DNA from: Streptomyces sp. NBC_01283
Lineage (GTDB): Bacteria; Actinomycetota; Actinomycetes; Streptomycetales; Streptomycetaceae
Reading direction: 5' to 3'
DNA length: 64,000 nucleotides
Assembly (NCBI RefSeq): GCF_041435335.1
Contig: NZ_CP108430.1
Span: 5,679,001 to 5,743,000 of the forward strand
Within the stretch, counting starts at the first letter, position 1. The number at the start of each line of letters is the position of its first letter. The notes under the pieces were generated by a model. That model had not been told where the DNA came from and ran no database searches. It saw only the letters and a program-made list of their open reading frames with translations. This document shows positions 53,750 to 63,112 of this stretch, piece by piece. Both the position numbers and the translations under genes were made by a program.

Positions 53750-56320
53750 CTAGTAGTACGACGCCGGGTTGCCCTCGCCCTTCCTTCTGGCCGCCGAGCC
53801 TTCCGTGAGGCCGCCCAGGGCTCCTGGGTCCTCGGTCGTGCCGCCGTCGGCGGTGGAGCCGTCGGTCTGGCCGCCCTGGGCGGCGCCCGGGTCGGCGGTG
53901 GTGCCTCCGTCGGCCGTTGTTCCGCCGTCGGCGGTGGCACCGCCGTCCGTGGTCGGGCCCTGCGTCTGCCCTTGGTCCTGCCCCTGCGTCTGGCCCTGGT
54001 CCTGGCCCTGGGTCTGTCCGGCGTCCTGGCCCTGCGTCTGGCCCTGGTCCTGCCCCTGGGTCTGCCCCGCGTCCTGGCCCTGGGTGTCGTCGCCGCCGGT
54101 GACCGCGCCGCCGGTGGCCGGGTCCTGCTCGGTGCCCGAGGGGTCCGGGACCTGGGGCACGTCGGCGCCGTCCTCCAGCTCCAGGTCGAAGTCCCGTACG
54201 GGCTCGCCCTGGAGGGCGTCCTTGGTGAACTGGGCCCAGATCTGCGCCGGGTAGGCGCCGCCGTTGATGCGGGGCTGGCCGAGCGCCCCGTACAGCGGGG
54301 TGTGTGCGCCGGTGTCCGGGTTCTGGCCCATCACGGAGACCACGGTGGCGAGTTCGGGGGTGTAGCCCGCGAACCAGGCCGCCTTGTCCTCCTCCGCGGT
54401 GCCGGTCTTGCCGGCCGCGGGGCGGCCCGCGGCCTGGGCGGCCGTGCCGGTGCCGCCGTCGACGACGCTCTGCAGGATCGAGGTGGTGGTGTCGGCTGCC
54501 TCGCGGCTGACGGCCTGCGCGGTCTTCTGCTCCGGCAGTTCGACCTCCTGGCCGTCCTTGGTGACCTTCTCGACCATCGTGTACGTGGGGTGCTTGCCGT
54601 GGTTGGCGAGCGTCGCGTACGCCTCCGTCATGTCCAGGACGGAGGCCGTGGACGGGCCGAGCGCGATGGACGGGGACGCGGTCAGGTCGGGGGTGTTCGC
54701 GGGGACTCCGAGAGCGACCGCCGTGTCCTTGACCTTGTCGGAGCCGACGTCGACGGCCATCTGCGCGTAGACCGAGTTGACGGACTTGTCGGTGGCGGTG
54801 CTGACGGTGATGTTGCCGTAGTCGACGTCGTCCTCGTTCTCGGGGGCGTACGTCCCGCCGTCCCAGCCTTGCACCGGGCGCTTGTTGGTGCCGTCGTAGA
54901 TGGTGTTCGGGGTGATGGTGCGGCCGTCCTGGGTGACCGAGCCGTTCTCCACGGCCGAGGTGAAGACGAACGGCTTGAAGGTGGAGCCGACTTGGTAGTC
55001 GCGGCGCGTGGCGTTGTTGACGTACTGCTTGGTGTAGTCGATGCCGCCGTACATGGCGACGACCTTGCCGGTCTCCGGGTCGATCGAGGCGCCGCCCGCG
55101 CGCACGTTGCGGTCGACCTTGCGGGCGTTCTTGTCGATCTTGGACATCACCTGGTCGTCGACCGCCGTCTTGAAGGCTTCCTGGCGGTCCTTCTGGAGGG
55201 TGGTGGTGATGCGGTAGCCGCCCTTGGCCAGGGTGTCCTCGTCGACGATGTCGTTGGCCGTCAGATAGTCCTCGACGGCCTGCACGAGGTATCCGCGCTG
55301 CCCGGACAGGCCGGATGCGCCCTTGGCCTCCTTCGGTGCGGGGAACTTGGTCTTCGCGCGGTCGGCGGGGCTGAGCCAGCCCTCCTTGACCATGCCGTCC
55401 AGGACGTAGCTCCAGCGGCCCATGGCCCGCTGCTTGTTCTCCGGGTGGGTCGCCACGTCGTACGCGTTGGGGGAGTTCAGGAGCGTCGCCAGGTACGCAC
55501 CCTCGGCGGTGTCCAGTTTCTTGACGTCCTTGCCGAAGTACGCCTGGGCGGCAGCCTGGACGCCGTACGCGTTGCGCCCGAAGTAGCTGGTGTTCAGGTA
55601 CCCGGCGAGGATGTCGTCCTTGCTCACCTCGCGGTCCAGCTTGATGGAGATGAAGAACTCCTTTGCCTTGCGGGTGACCGTCTGCTCCTGGCCCAGGTAG
55701 TAGTTCTTCACGAACTGCTGGGTGATCGTCGAACCGGACTGCTTGCCTTTGCCGGTGACGGTGTTCCAGGCGGCGCGGATCATCGCCTTCGGGTCGACCG
55801 CGGACTCGCTGTAGAAGTCGCGGTCCTCGGCGGCGAGCGCGGCGTGCTGGACGTCCTTGGGGATCTGGCTCAGCGGTACGTTCTCGCGGTTGACCTCGCC
55901 GTCGCGGGCCAGCTGGCTGCCGTCGGCGTAGAGGTAGACGTTGCTCTGGGCGATGGCGCCCGCGTTGGCGGGCGGGATGTCGACGATCATGTAGCCCGCG
56001 GCGAAGCCGCCGACGCAGAGCAGGATCAGCAGGATGAAACCGCCGAGCACCATGCGCCAGGTGGGGAAGATCCGCCGCCAGCCCTTGCGCTTGGGGCGCT
56101 TCTTCTTGCCCTTCTTGCCGCTGCCGCTGCCGCTGCCGCTGCCGCTGCCGCTGCCGTCGGCGTCCGGGGCGGGCGCCGCGCCTTCAGGGGGCTCGGCTGC
56201 TGTGCCGGCGGTGGCCGCTGGGGTGTCGGTTGGAGTGTCGGCCGGGGGGTCCACGGGTTCGCGGGGCGCCCAGCCCTTGGGTCCTTCGGCGCCCTGCTGC
56301 TGCGGCTCGTCGCTGCTCAT
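53750..56320 (-). CDS. Bifunctional class A penicillin-binding protein
   Basis: 856 residues. A disordered head with a Gly-Ser repeat and a KKGKKKRPKRKGW basic patch precedes the membrane segment (~93-115). The glycosyltransferase domain has EDRDFYSES, GSTITQQFVKNYYLG, RKAKEFFISIKLDREVSK and AYGVQAAAQAYFGKD. The transpeptidase has SxxK in STFKPF (about residue 446), SVN, and KTGT. The C-terminus is a ~140-residue tail with a Gln/Asp/Gly repeat (GQTQGQDQ units) and Thr/Gly-rich units. It makes and cross-links peptidoglycan. ATG 56320 is used; the frame is open to 56380. Confidence 0.94.
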   Translation of the reverse strand: MSSDEPQQQGAEGPKGWAPREPVDPPADTPTDTPAATAGTAAEPPEGAAPAPDADGSGSGSGSGSGSGKKGKKKRPKRKGWRRIFPTWRMVLGGFILLILLCVGGFAAGYMIVDIPPANAGAIAQSNVYLYADGSQLARDGEVNRENVPLSQIPKDVQHAALAAEDRDFYSESAVDPKAMIRAAWNTVTGKGKQSGSTITQQFVKNYYLGQEQTVTRKAKEFFISIKLDREVSKDDILAGYLNTSYFGRNAYGVQAAAQAYFGKDVKKLDTAEGAYLATLLNSPNAYDVATHPENKQRAMGRWSYVLDGMVKEGWLSPADRAKTKFPAPKEAKGASGLSGQRGYLVQAVEDYLTANDIVDEDTLAKGGYRITTTLQKDRQEAFKTAVDDQVMSKIDKNARKVDRNVRAGGASIDPETGKVVAMYGGIDYTKQYVNNATRRDYQVGSTFKPFVFTSAVENGSVTQDGRTITPNTIYDGTNKRPVQGWDGGTYAPENEDDVDYGNITVSTATDKSVNSVYAQMAVDVGSDKVKDTAVALGVPANTPDLTASPSIALGPSTASVLDMTEAYATLANHGKHPTYTMVEKVTKDGQEVELPEQKTAQAVSREAADTTTSILQSVVDGGTGTAAQAAGRPAAGKTGTAEEDKAAWFAGYTPELATVVSVMGQNPDTGAHTPLYGALGQPRINGGAYPAQIWAQFTKDALQGEPVRDFDLELEDGADVPQVPDPSGTEQDPATGGAVTGGDDTQGQDAGQTQGQDQGQTQGQDAGQTQGQDQGQTQGQDQGQTQGPTTDGGATADGGTTADGGTTADPGAAQGGQTDGSTADGGTTEDPGALGGLTEGSAARRKGEGNPASYY
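56117..56156 (-). repeat. Hexanucleotide tandem repeat in the PBP gene (Gly-Ser run)
   Basis: GCCGCT is repeated more than six times (plus strand), encoding an alternating Gly-Ser stretch (SGSGSGSGSG) just before the basic patch and the membrane segment. In-frame slippage would change only its length. Confidence 0.85.
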
Positions 56321-56517
56321 GTCTCGTGGAACTCCCGGTTCGCGTCGCACGTCACGTACGCCTCGTACGACCCATTGCACACTGTCGCTTCCTGCGTTCC
56401 CTGCCAGGCACGCGCCGTGCGCCGAAAATGCCTGGCACGAGCGATGCCGTCCGCACTAGGCTCCGTGCCTTTGGCCCGGACCGGACAAGGATTCCGTCAA
56501 AGCTCTCGTTAAAGGGG

Positions 56518-57339
56518 ATGCGTGTGCGCACAGGACGGTTCCGCTTGTACGCGGCCGTCGGCCGCAGCGGCTTCAGGCGGTACGCGACCTACCGGACGGC
56601 GACCCTGGCGGGGGTGTTCACCAACACCGTCTTCGGGCTGATCCTCGCCTACACCTACATCGCGCTCTGGGACGAGCGTCCCGGGCTCGGCGGCTACGAC
56701 CAGGCGCAGGCCCTGACGTTCGTCTGGCTGGGGCAGGCGCTGCTCACGGTGATGGCGCTGATGGGCGGCGGCTTCGAGGGCGAGCTGATCGAGCGGATCC
56801 GCACCGGGGACATCGCCGTCGACCTGTACCGGCCCGCCGACCTGCAGATCTGGTGGCTGGCGACCGACCTGGGCCGGGCCCTGTTCCAGCTGCTCGGGCG
56901 TGGTGTCGTGCCCATGGTGGTCGGCGCCCTCGTCTTCGACCTCGCCCTGCCCACCGATCCGCTGCGCTGGTTCGCCTTCCTGCTCGCGGTGTTCCTCGGC
57001 GCGCTGGTCAGCTTCTCGATCCGCTTCCTGGTGGCGCTCTCCGCGTTCTGGCTGATGGACGGCGCGGGCACCGCCCAGGTGGCGATGCTCGCGGGCACCT
57101 TCTTCTCCGGGATGCTGCTCCCGCTGAACGTCTTCCCGGGCGCGCTCGGCGAGTTCGCCCGCGCGCTGCCCTGGTCGGCGCTGCTCCAGGTGCCCGCCGA
57201 TGTGTTCCTCGGCAAGCACACGGGCGTGGACCTGCTGGGGACGTACGCTTTCCAGATCGGCTGGGCCGCGGCGCTGCTCACGGCCGGGCGGCTGCTGCAG
57301 GCCGTGGCCACGCGACGGGTGGTGGTCCAGGGTGGCTGA
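56518..57339 (+). CDS. ABC-2 type transporter permease, subunit 1
   Basis: 273 residues with about six membrane segments, of the ABC-2 (DUF990/ABC2_membrane_6-like) type: FRRYATYRTATLAGVFTNTVFGLILAYTYI, FEGELIERIRTGDIAVDLYRPAD and GTFFSGMLLPLNVFPGALGEFARALPWSALLQVPADVFLG. TAGGCT at 56457-56462 and an AAAGGGG ribosome binding site serve ATG 56518. First gene of a three-gene exporter operon; the next gene overlaps its stop. Substrate unknown. Confidence 0.88.
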   Translation: MRVRTGRFRLYAAVGRSGFRRYATYRTATLAGVFTNTVFGLILAYTYIALWDERPGLGGYDQAQALTFVWLGQALLTVMALMGGGFEGELIERIRTGDIAVDLYRPADLQIWWLATDLGRALFQLLGRGVVPMVVGALVFDLALPTDPLRWFAFLLAVFLGALVSFSIRFLVALSAFWLMDGAGTAQVAMLAGTFFSGMLLPLNVFPGALGEFARALPWSALLQVPADVFLGKHTGVDLLGTYAFQIGWAAALLTAGRLLQAVATRRVVVQGG

Positions 57340-58174
57340 CCTGACGCGGGCGCGGGGCGCTCTGACGCAGGTGCGGGACGGGCTTCGCGCCTACCGGCTG
57401 ATCTCCGCGATGTGGATCCGCTCCCTGATGGCCTACCGGCTGTCCTTCGTGATGACCGCGTTCGGCAACTTCGCGGTGACCGCCTTCGACTTCGCGGCGA
57501 TCCTGCTGATGTTCTCCCAGGTGGACCGGCTCGGCGGCTACTCGCTGTCCGAGATCGCCTTCCTGTACGGGGCGACCTGTACGTCGTTCGGGCTCGCCGA
57601 CCTCTCCCTGGGGTCCATGGACCGGCTGGGCAAGCGGGTGCGTGACGGCACGCTCGACACGCTCCTGGTGCGGCCCGCGCCGGTGATCGCGCAGGTCGCC
57701 GCCGACCGCTTCGGCCTGCACCGGGTCGGGCGGCTCCTCCAGGGCGGGTTCGTCCTCGGGTACGCGCTGGTGGTCCTGGACATCGCCTGGACCCCGCTGA
57801 AGGTGCTCATGGTGCCGCTGATGCTGCTGTGCGGTGCGGGGATCTTCGCGGCCGTGTTCGTGGGGGGCGCCGCCTTCCAGTTCGTGGCGCAGGACGCGGC
57901 CGAGGTGCAGAACGCCTTCACCTACGGCGGGACCACGCTGCTCCAGTTCCCGCCGACGGTCTTCGCCAAGGACCTGGTGCGCGGCGTGACCTTCATCCTG
58001 CCGCTGGCCTTCGTGAACTGGCTGCCCGCGCTGTACGTCCTGGGGCGGCCCTATCCGCTGGACCTGCCGACGTGGGTGGCGTTCACGCCGCCGCTCGTGG
58101 CCGCCCTCCTTCTCGCGCTCGCGGGCCTCGCCTGGCGCACGGGCCTTCGTTCGTACCGCAGCACAGGGAGCTGA
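57332..58174 (+). CDS. ABC-2 type transporter permease, subunit 2
   Basis: 280 residues with about six membrane segments: WIRSLMAYRLSFVMTAFGNFAVTAFDF, RLGKRVRDGTLDTLLVRPAP and FVNWLPALYVLGRPYPLDLP. GTG 57332 overlaps the end of the first permease gene by 8 nt. It is related to the first permease, so the pair probably forms a heterodimer with a dimer of the following ATPase. Family as for DUF990-type export permeases. Confidence 0.87.
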   Translation: MADLTRARGALTQVRDGLRAYRLISAMWIRSLMAYRLSFVMTAFGNFAVTAFDFAAILLMFSQVDRLGGYSLSEIAFLYGATCTSFGLADLSLGSMDRLGKRVRDGTLDTLLVRPAPVIAQVAADRFGLHRVGRLLQGGFVLGYALVVLDIAWTPLKVLMVPLMLLCGAGIFAAVFVGGAAFQFVAQDAAEVQNAFTYGGTTLLQFPPTVFAKDLVRGVTFILPLAFVNWLPALYVLGRPYPLDLPTWVAFTPPLVAALLLALAGLAWRTGLRSYRSTGS

Positions 58175-58180
58175 ACTGCC

Positions 58181-59146
58181 GTGGAAACAGACCTCATTGA
58201 GCTGGACGGCGTCGAGAAGGTCTTCGACGTACGCAAGAAGACCGGCTTCCTGCGGCGCGAGAAGCACGAGGTGCGGGCCGTCGACGGCATCACCTTCAGC
58301 GTGCCGCGCGGCGAGATGGTCGGCTACATCGGCCCGAACGGCGCGGGCAAGTCGACGACGATCAAGATGCTGACGGGGATCCTCACCCCCAGCGGCGGGC
58401 GTCTGCGCGTGGCGGGCATCGACCCTTCGCGTGAGCGCACCCGCCTGGCGCGCCGTATCGGTGTCGTCTTCGGCCAGCGGACGACGCTGTGGTGGGACCT
58501 GCCGTTGATCGACTCGTACCGCCTGATGCACCGCATGTACCGGATCCCGGACGCCCGCTTCAAGGAGAACCTGGACCGCTGCGTGGAACTCCTGGAGCTG
58601 GCCGCCCTGTTGGACGTGCCCGTGCGCCAGCTCTCGCTCGGCCAGCGGATGCGCGGAGACATCGCGGCGGCACTCCTGCACGATCCGGAGGTGCTGTACC
58701 TGGACGAGCCGACGATCGGCCTCGACGTGATCAGCAAGGCCAAGGTCCGTGGATTCCTGCGGGACTTGAACGCAGAGGCCGGTACGACGGTCCTGCTCAC
58801 CACGCACGACCTGACCGACATCGAGCAGCTCTGCAAGCGGGTGATGGTCATCGACCACGGCCGTCTGATGTACGACGGCGCGCTTGCCGGGCTGCACGAG
58901 GTGGGGGAGAGCGAGCGCACCCTGGTCGTCGACCTGGAGCGCGAACTTCCGCCCATCGAGGTCGAGTCGGCGCGCGTGGTGAAGGTGGAGGGCCCGCGGC
59001 AGTGGCTCGCCTTCCCCGCGGCGGAGTCGGCGGCTCCGCTCGTCGCCCGGGTCGCGGCCCGCTATCCGATGGTCGACCTCTCGGTCAGGGAACCCGACAT
59101 CGAAGCGGTCATCGCCAAGATGTACGCGGAGAAGGCGACCTCGTAG
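58181..59146 (+). CDS. ABC-2 exporter ATP-binding protein
   Basis: 321 residues from GTG 58181. Walker A GPNGAGKST, signature LSLGQRMRGDIAAALL, Walker B VLYLDEPTIGLDV and switch HDLTDIEQLC. The N-terminal VFDVRKKTGFLRREKHEVRAVDGI and C-terminal ~90-residue extension are the usual shape for ABC-2 exporters of the NatA/CcmA group. It starts 6 bp after the second permease. Confidence 0.94.
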   Translation: METDLIELDGVEKVFDVRKKTGFLRREKHEVRAVDGITFSVPRGEMVGYIGPNGAGKSTTIKMLTGILTPSGGRLRVAGIDPSRERTRLARRIGVVFGQRTTLWWDLPLIDSYRLMHRMYRIPDARFKENLDRCVELLELAALLDVPVRQLSLGQRMRGDIAAALLHDPEVLYLDEPTIGLDVISKAKVRGFLRDLNAEAGTTVLLTTHDLTDIEQLCKRVMVIDHGRLMYDGALAGLHEVGESERTLVVDLERELPPIEVESARVVKVEGPRQWLAFPAAESAAPLVARVAARYPMVDLSVREPDIEAVIAKMYAEKATS

Positions 59147-59155
59147 GCTGCTCGT

Positions 59156-59926
59156 ATGACCGACGAGCAGCCTCATCTCCCGGACCTCCGGGCCGCCGAC
59201 GCCGACCGCGAGCGCGTCGCCGAACGACTCCGTGACGCCGTGGCCGAGGGGCGCCTCGACATGGAGGAGTTCGAGGAGCGCCTTGAGGCCACGTACAAGG
59301 CGCGTACGTACGGCGAGCTGGAGCCGATCACGCGGGATCTGCCCGCGGTGGGCGCCAAGATCTCCATGGTGAAGCCGTCCGCGGCGGCGGAGGGCGAGAT
59401 CGACTGGCCGTCCCGCATCGGCGGCGAGGCCACCTCCACGGGCGCCTTCGCGTTCTGGAGCGGCTTCAACCGCAAGGGCGGCTGGACGGTGGGCTCGCGG
59501 TTCACCGCGTTCGCGATGTGGGGCGGCGGCGAGATCGACCTGCGCGAGGCGCGCTTCGCGGACCGTGACGTCGAGATCCGCTGCTTCACGATCATGGGTG
59601 GCCTGCAGGTCACCGTGCCGCCCGAGCTGAACGTCCAGGTCAAGGGCTTCGGCATCATGGGCGGCTTCGACGACAAGGCCACCGGCGAGGGTACGCCGGG
59701 CTCCCCGCGCGTGGTCGTCAAGGGCTTCGCCCTGATGGGCGGGGTCGGCGTGGAGCGCAAGCTGCCGCGGGCGGAGCGCCTGCGGATGAAGGAGGAGCGC
59801 CGCCGGGAGAAGCTGGAGCGGCGCGAGGAGCGGCGTGCGGCGCACTTCGAGCGGGCCGAGGAGCACCGGCTGCGGCACCAGGAGCGGCACGAGCTGCACA
59901 TGCGCAGGCGCGAGGAGCGGGACTGA
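59156..59926 (+). CDS. DUF1707 domain protein, cell-wall-active-antibiotic-response-like
   Basis: 256 residues. Residues ~10-60 are DUF1707 (LRAADADRERVAERLRDAVAEGRLDMEEFEERLEATYKARTYGELEPI). The middle part resembles the LiaF/VraT-like beta-rich domain (FTIMGGLQVTVPPELNVQVKGFGIMGGFDD, KGFALMGGVGV). The C-terminus is a long basic helix rich in Arg/Glu (EERRREKLERREERRAAH). TAGGCT at 59144-59149 lies 6 nt before ATG (leaderless). Link to envelope stress is inferred from family. Confidence 0.88.
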   Translation: MTDEQPHLPDLRAADADRERVAERLRDAVAEGRLDMEEFEERLEATYKARTYGELEPITRDLPAVGAKISMVKPSAAAEGEIDWPSRIGGEATSTGAFAFWSGFNRKGGWTVGSRFTAFAMWGGGEIDLREARFADRDVEIRCFTIMGGLQVTVPPELNVQVKGFGIMGGFDDKATGEGTPGSPRVVVKGFALMGGVGVERKLPRAERLRMKEERRREKLERREERRAAHFERAEEHRLRHQERHELHMRRREERD

Positions 59927-59952
59927 GTTCGCGGGAAGCGGGACTGGGTTTG

Positions 59953-59977
59953 CGAGGGCGCCCGCCGGGCGCCCTCG
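59953..59977. terminator. Convergent terminator, DUF1707 gene / GDSL hydrolase gene
   Basis: Arms CGAGGGCGCC (59953-59962) and GGCGCCCTCG (59968-59977) are perfect complements with a short CGCCG-type loop. It sits between two converging genes. Confidence 0.75.
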
Positions 59978-59991
59978 GTCACTTCGGGTGA

Positions 59992-61311
59992 CTACAGCTC
60001 GGCGGCTGCCGAGCCCCGCAGGTTCGTCACGTTGAACGTCTCCGCCATCTTGCGGTAGCCCAGGTCGCTCGGGTGCAGGTGGTCGCCCGAGTCGTACGCG
60101 CCGCGCAGCTTGCGGGGGTCGTACGGGTCGCGCAGGGCGCGGTCGAAGTCGACGAACTCGTCGAAGACCTTGCCGTCGCGGATCTGCTCGTTGACCGCCT
60201 GACGCACGTTCTCCAGCGACGGCTCGTATCCCCGGTGGCCGCCGAACGGCATCAGGGTCGCGCCGACGACCCGCAGGCCGCGCGTGTGCGCCTGGCGCGT
60301 CAGCTCGCGCAGGCCCTCCACGATGCGGTCGGGGTTGTTCTGGTGCGGGTTGCGCAGGATGTCGTTCACGCCGAGCGCGATGACGACGGCCTTGACGCCA
60401 CTGCGGTCGAGGACGTCGCGGTCGAAGCGCGTGAGGCCGCTCGGGTTGTCCGCGGGGGTGCCGTTGCCGTCCGAGAGGATGCGGTTGCCGCTGATCCCCT
60501 CGTTCACGACGCCGTAGCGCGGGGCGCCCGACTCGGTGCGCAGGCGCGTGGCGAGACCGTCGGTCCAGCGGGCGTTGGCGCCCATCGTGGAGGAGATGCC
60601 GTCGGTGAGCGAGTCACCGAAGACGACGACGGTGCCGTTCGACTCGTTGCTCAGGACGTCCACGGCCGACAGGTAGCGCCAGGAGGTGCTCTGCTGGGTG
60701 TACGCGGCGCCGTTCAGGTCCTCCGTGCGGTCACCCTCGGCGACGTAGCTGACCTGGCGGGCGTGCGGGTGGAAGGTGACCGGGCCGGACGGGGTCGGCG
60801 AGTACGTCGTGACCAGGAGGTCGGTGTCGTGCGGCACGCGCAGCCGGACGGCGTCGCTCATCACCTGCTGGCCCGCGGGGATCACCACGGACGTGTTGCC
60901 GTTGAAGTTCAGACGGCGCAGGGTGCCCGGCGTGGCAGCCGGGTTGTTCGAGCCCGCGGCGACCGCGATGGAGGCGTGGGTGATGCTCAGCGGCTGCTGC
61001 CCGTACAGGTTCGACAGCGTGATGCGGGTGGCGTCGCCGCCGACGCTGGTGTGCACGACATTACGGATGGAGCGGCCCGCGAAGCCGTTGCGGTGCGTGT
61101 TTGGTTCCGCCGCGGCGGGGGATGCGGCCCAGGAGCCGACCCAGGTGCCGGCCGAGGCGGGCGCCGCGGAGTTGTGCGGGCTGCGGGGCCCCGCGCTGAT
61201 GGTGTCCTGAGATCCGTCATCGGTGGATACACCGAGGTATATGGCGGCGGAAATCACCACTATTACCGCGAGGACCGCGGCAAGCAGGGCATAACCGTGA
61301 CGCTTGGTCAT
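59992..61311 (-). CDS. Secreted GDSL/SGNH-family hydrolase
   Basis: 439 residues. A membrane segment or signal (about 9-27) and a Ser/Ala-rich linker lead into a ~200-residue beta-rich domain, then the SGNH core: block I VVVFGDSLTDG, block II-like VVNEGISGNRIL, block III ALGVNDILRNPH, and block V GDHLHPSDLGYRKMAE. These enzymes are extracellular lipases or esterases. A single ATG is good and no other start competes. Substrate unknown. Confidence 0.92.
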   Translation of the reverse strand: MTKRHGYALLAAVLAVIVVISAAIYLGVSTDDGSQDTISAGPRSPHNSAAPASAGTWVGSWAASPAAAEPNTHRNGFAGRSIRNVVHTSVGGDATRITLSNLYGQQPLSITHASIAVAAGSNNPAATPGTLRRLNFNGNTSVVIPAGQQVMSDAVRLRVPHDTDLLVTTYSPTPSGPVTFHPHARQVSYVAEGDRTEDLNGAAYTQQSTSWRYLSAVDVLSNESNGTVVVFGDSLTDGISSTMGANARWTDGLATRLRTESGAPRYGVVNEGISGNRILSDGNGTPADNPSGLTRFDRDVLDRSGVKAVVIALGVNDILRNPHQNNPDRIVEGLRELTRQAHTRGLRVVGATLMPFGGHRGYEPSLENVRQAVNEQIRDGKVFDEFVDFDRALRDPYDPRKLRGAYDSGDHLHPSDLGYRKMAETFNVTNLRGSAAAEL

Positions 61312-61534
61312 GCGGGCTGTGTCTCCTCGAGCAGGGGGAGCCTGATCGAGGCTCCGATGTGATCACCCCATGATGCGTCATGGGCCGTGAGGCGGCCGAC
61401 ACTGCCCCCCTCCGACCATTCAGACGCCGGGAACTTGTGGTCCGTTCCAGGAGTCGGTCAGTAAGGGACGCATTGAGACGGGGACAATACGTATGAGGAC
61501 GCCGCGAACCACGCGAACGGGCCAGGTGGAGTGA

Positions 61535-62908
61535 GTGGAACGTACGAAGCGATCAATTCCTGAGGACGCGGAGGACGCGGACGCTGCCGGACAGCATGCC
61601 CGCGGGACCCGTCCCCCAAGCGGAGGCTCCGCTCCCGGTGGCGGCGGCTTCACGTACAGCCCCGCCGACGAGGAGAAGCGGCGCGGCGTCCGCCGGATGA
61701 AGATCACCGCGACGGGCCTCCTCCTCTTCGTCGCCCTCGTCTACGTGCTCGCCAAGTGGGCACAGAACTCCGGCGCGGGCGCCTGGGCGGGCTATGTCGC
61801 GGCGGCGGCGGAGGCGGGCATGGTCGGTGCGCTCGCCGACTGGTTCGCGGTGACGGCGCTCTTCCGCCACCCGCTGGGCCTGCCCATCCCGCACACGGCG
61901 ATCATCCCGAACAAGAAGGACCAACTGGGTGCCTCTCTCGGCGACTTCGTGGGTGAGAACTTTCTCTCCTCCGACGTCGTACGGGGCCGCCTGCGCGCGG
62001 TGGGCATCGGCAGCCGGCTCGGCACCTGGCTGGCCGACCCCGAACACGCCGACCGGGTGACGGCCGAACTCGCCACGGCGCTGCGCGGCGCCCTGACGGT
62101 CCTGCGCGACTCCGACGTACAGGCGGTCGTCGGCGAGGCCATCACGCGCCGCGCCGACGCCCAGGAGATCGCGCCCGGCATCGGCAAGATGCTGGAGAAG
62201 GTCGTCGCGGACGGCGGCCACCGGAGGGTCGTCGACCTGGTCTGCGTACGCGCCCACGACTGGCTGGTCGAGCACGACGAGTCGGTCATGGACGCGGTGC
62301 AGGGCGGCGCCCCCGGCTGGACCCCGCGGTTCGTCGACAAGAAGGTCGGCGAGCGCGTCTACAAGGAGCTCCTGCGCTTCCTCGCCGAGATGCGGGACAT
62401 GCCCCAGCACCCGGCGCGCGGTGCCGTGGACCGCTTCCTCGCCGACTTCGCCGCCGACCTCCAGTCCGACTCCGACACCCGCGAGCGCGTGGAGCGCCTC
62501 AAGCGCGAGGTGCTCGGCCGCGGCGAGGTGCAGGACCTGATCGCCTCCGCCTGGTCGGCCGTGCGCCAGATGATCGTGGCCGCCGCCGAGGACGAGCGCA
62601 GCGAGCTGCGCCTGCGGGTGCGGGCCGCGCTGCTCTCGCTGGGCTCGCGGATGGCGACGGACGGACGGCTGCAGCAGAAGGTGGACGGCTGGGTCGAGGG
62701 CGCCGCGGTGTACGTGGTGACGACGTACCGCGACGAGATCACCTCCCTCATCACCGACACGGTCGCGGGCTGGGACGCCGAGCACACGTCGAAGAAGATC
62801 GAGGCCCACATCGGCCGCGACCTGCAGTTCATCCGGATCAACGGCACGGTGGTGGGGGCGCTGGCGGGGCTTGCGATCTATGCGGTGTCGCATGCGGTGG
62901 GGGCGTAG
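61535..62908 (+). CDS. DUF445 family membrane protein
   Basis: 457 residues from GTG 61535. An ~50-residue disordered head precedes two N-terminal membrane segments (GLLLFVALVYVLAKW, then AYGYVAAAAEAGMVGALADWFA-like GYVAAAAEAGMVGALADWFA), the soluble helical middle, and a final C-terminal membrane segment (VVGALAGLAIYAVSH). GALADWFAVTALFRHPLGLPIPHTAIIPN is the DUF445 signature. Bacterial members affect envelope or cell-wall tolerance; the precise role is unknown. Confidence 0.9.
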   Translation: MERTKRSIPEDAEDADAAGQHARGTRPPSGGSAPGGGGFTYSPADEEKRRGVRRMKITATGLLLFVALVYVLAKWAQNSGAGAWAGYVAAAAEAGMVGALADWFAVTALFRHPLGLPIPHTAIIPNKKDQLGASLGDFVGENFLSSDVVRGRLRAVGIGSRLGTWLADPEHADRVTAELATALRGALTVLRDSDVQAVVGEAITRRADAQEIAPGIGKMLEKVVADGGHRRVVDLVCVRAHDWLVEHDESVMDAVQGGAPGWTPRFVDKKVGERVYKELLRFLAEMRDMPQHPARGAVDRFLADFAADLQSDSDTRERVERLKREVLGRGEVQDLIASAWSAVRQMIVAAAEDERSELRLRVRAALLSLGSRMATDGRLQQKVDGWVEGAAVYVVTTYRDEITSLITDTVAGWDAEHTSKKIEAHIGRDLQFIRINGTVVGALAGLAIYAVSHAVGA

Positions 62909-63112
62909 GGAGGCTGAGGGAGGCGTAGAGGGGGCCGTAGGCGGTGGTCCGGCGCGCGTGAGCGGCCCTTTGCTGGGCACTCTGGAGTAGCTCTCTCGAC
63001 GTGGAGAGGGCCGTCGCCCGAGCCGCGGAGCCGCGGGAGCAGCAGGCCAGGGCCAGGAGCCCTGGGCCCGGCGGGCCGGCGACGTGGGAGCAGCGGAAGG
63101 AGCCGCCCGCCA

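Noticed and set aside
57278..59899. 873-codon open frame antisense to the ABC-2 operon and DUF1707 gene
   Set aside because: It runs across four well-supported genes in the reverse sense and has no recognisable domain or start signal.
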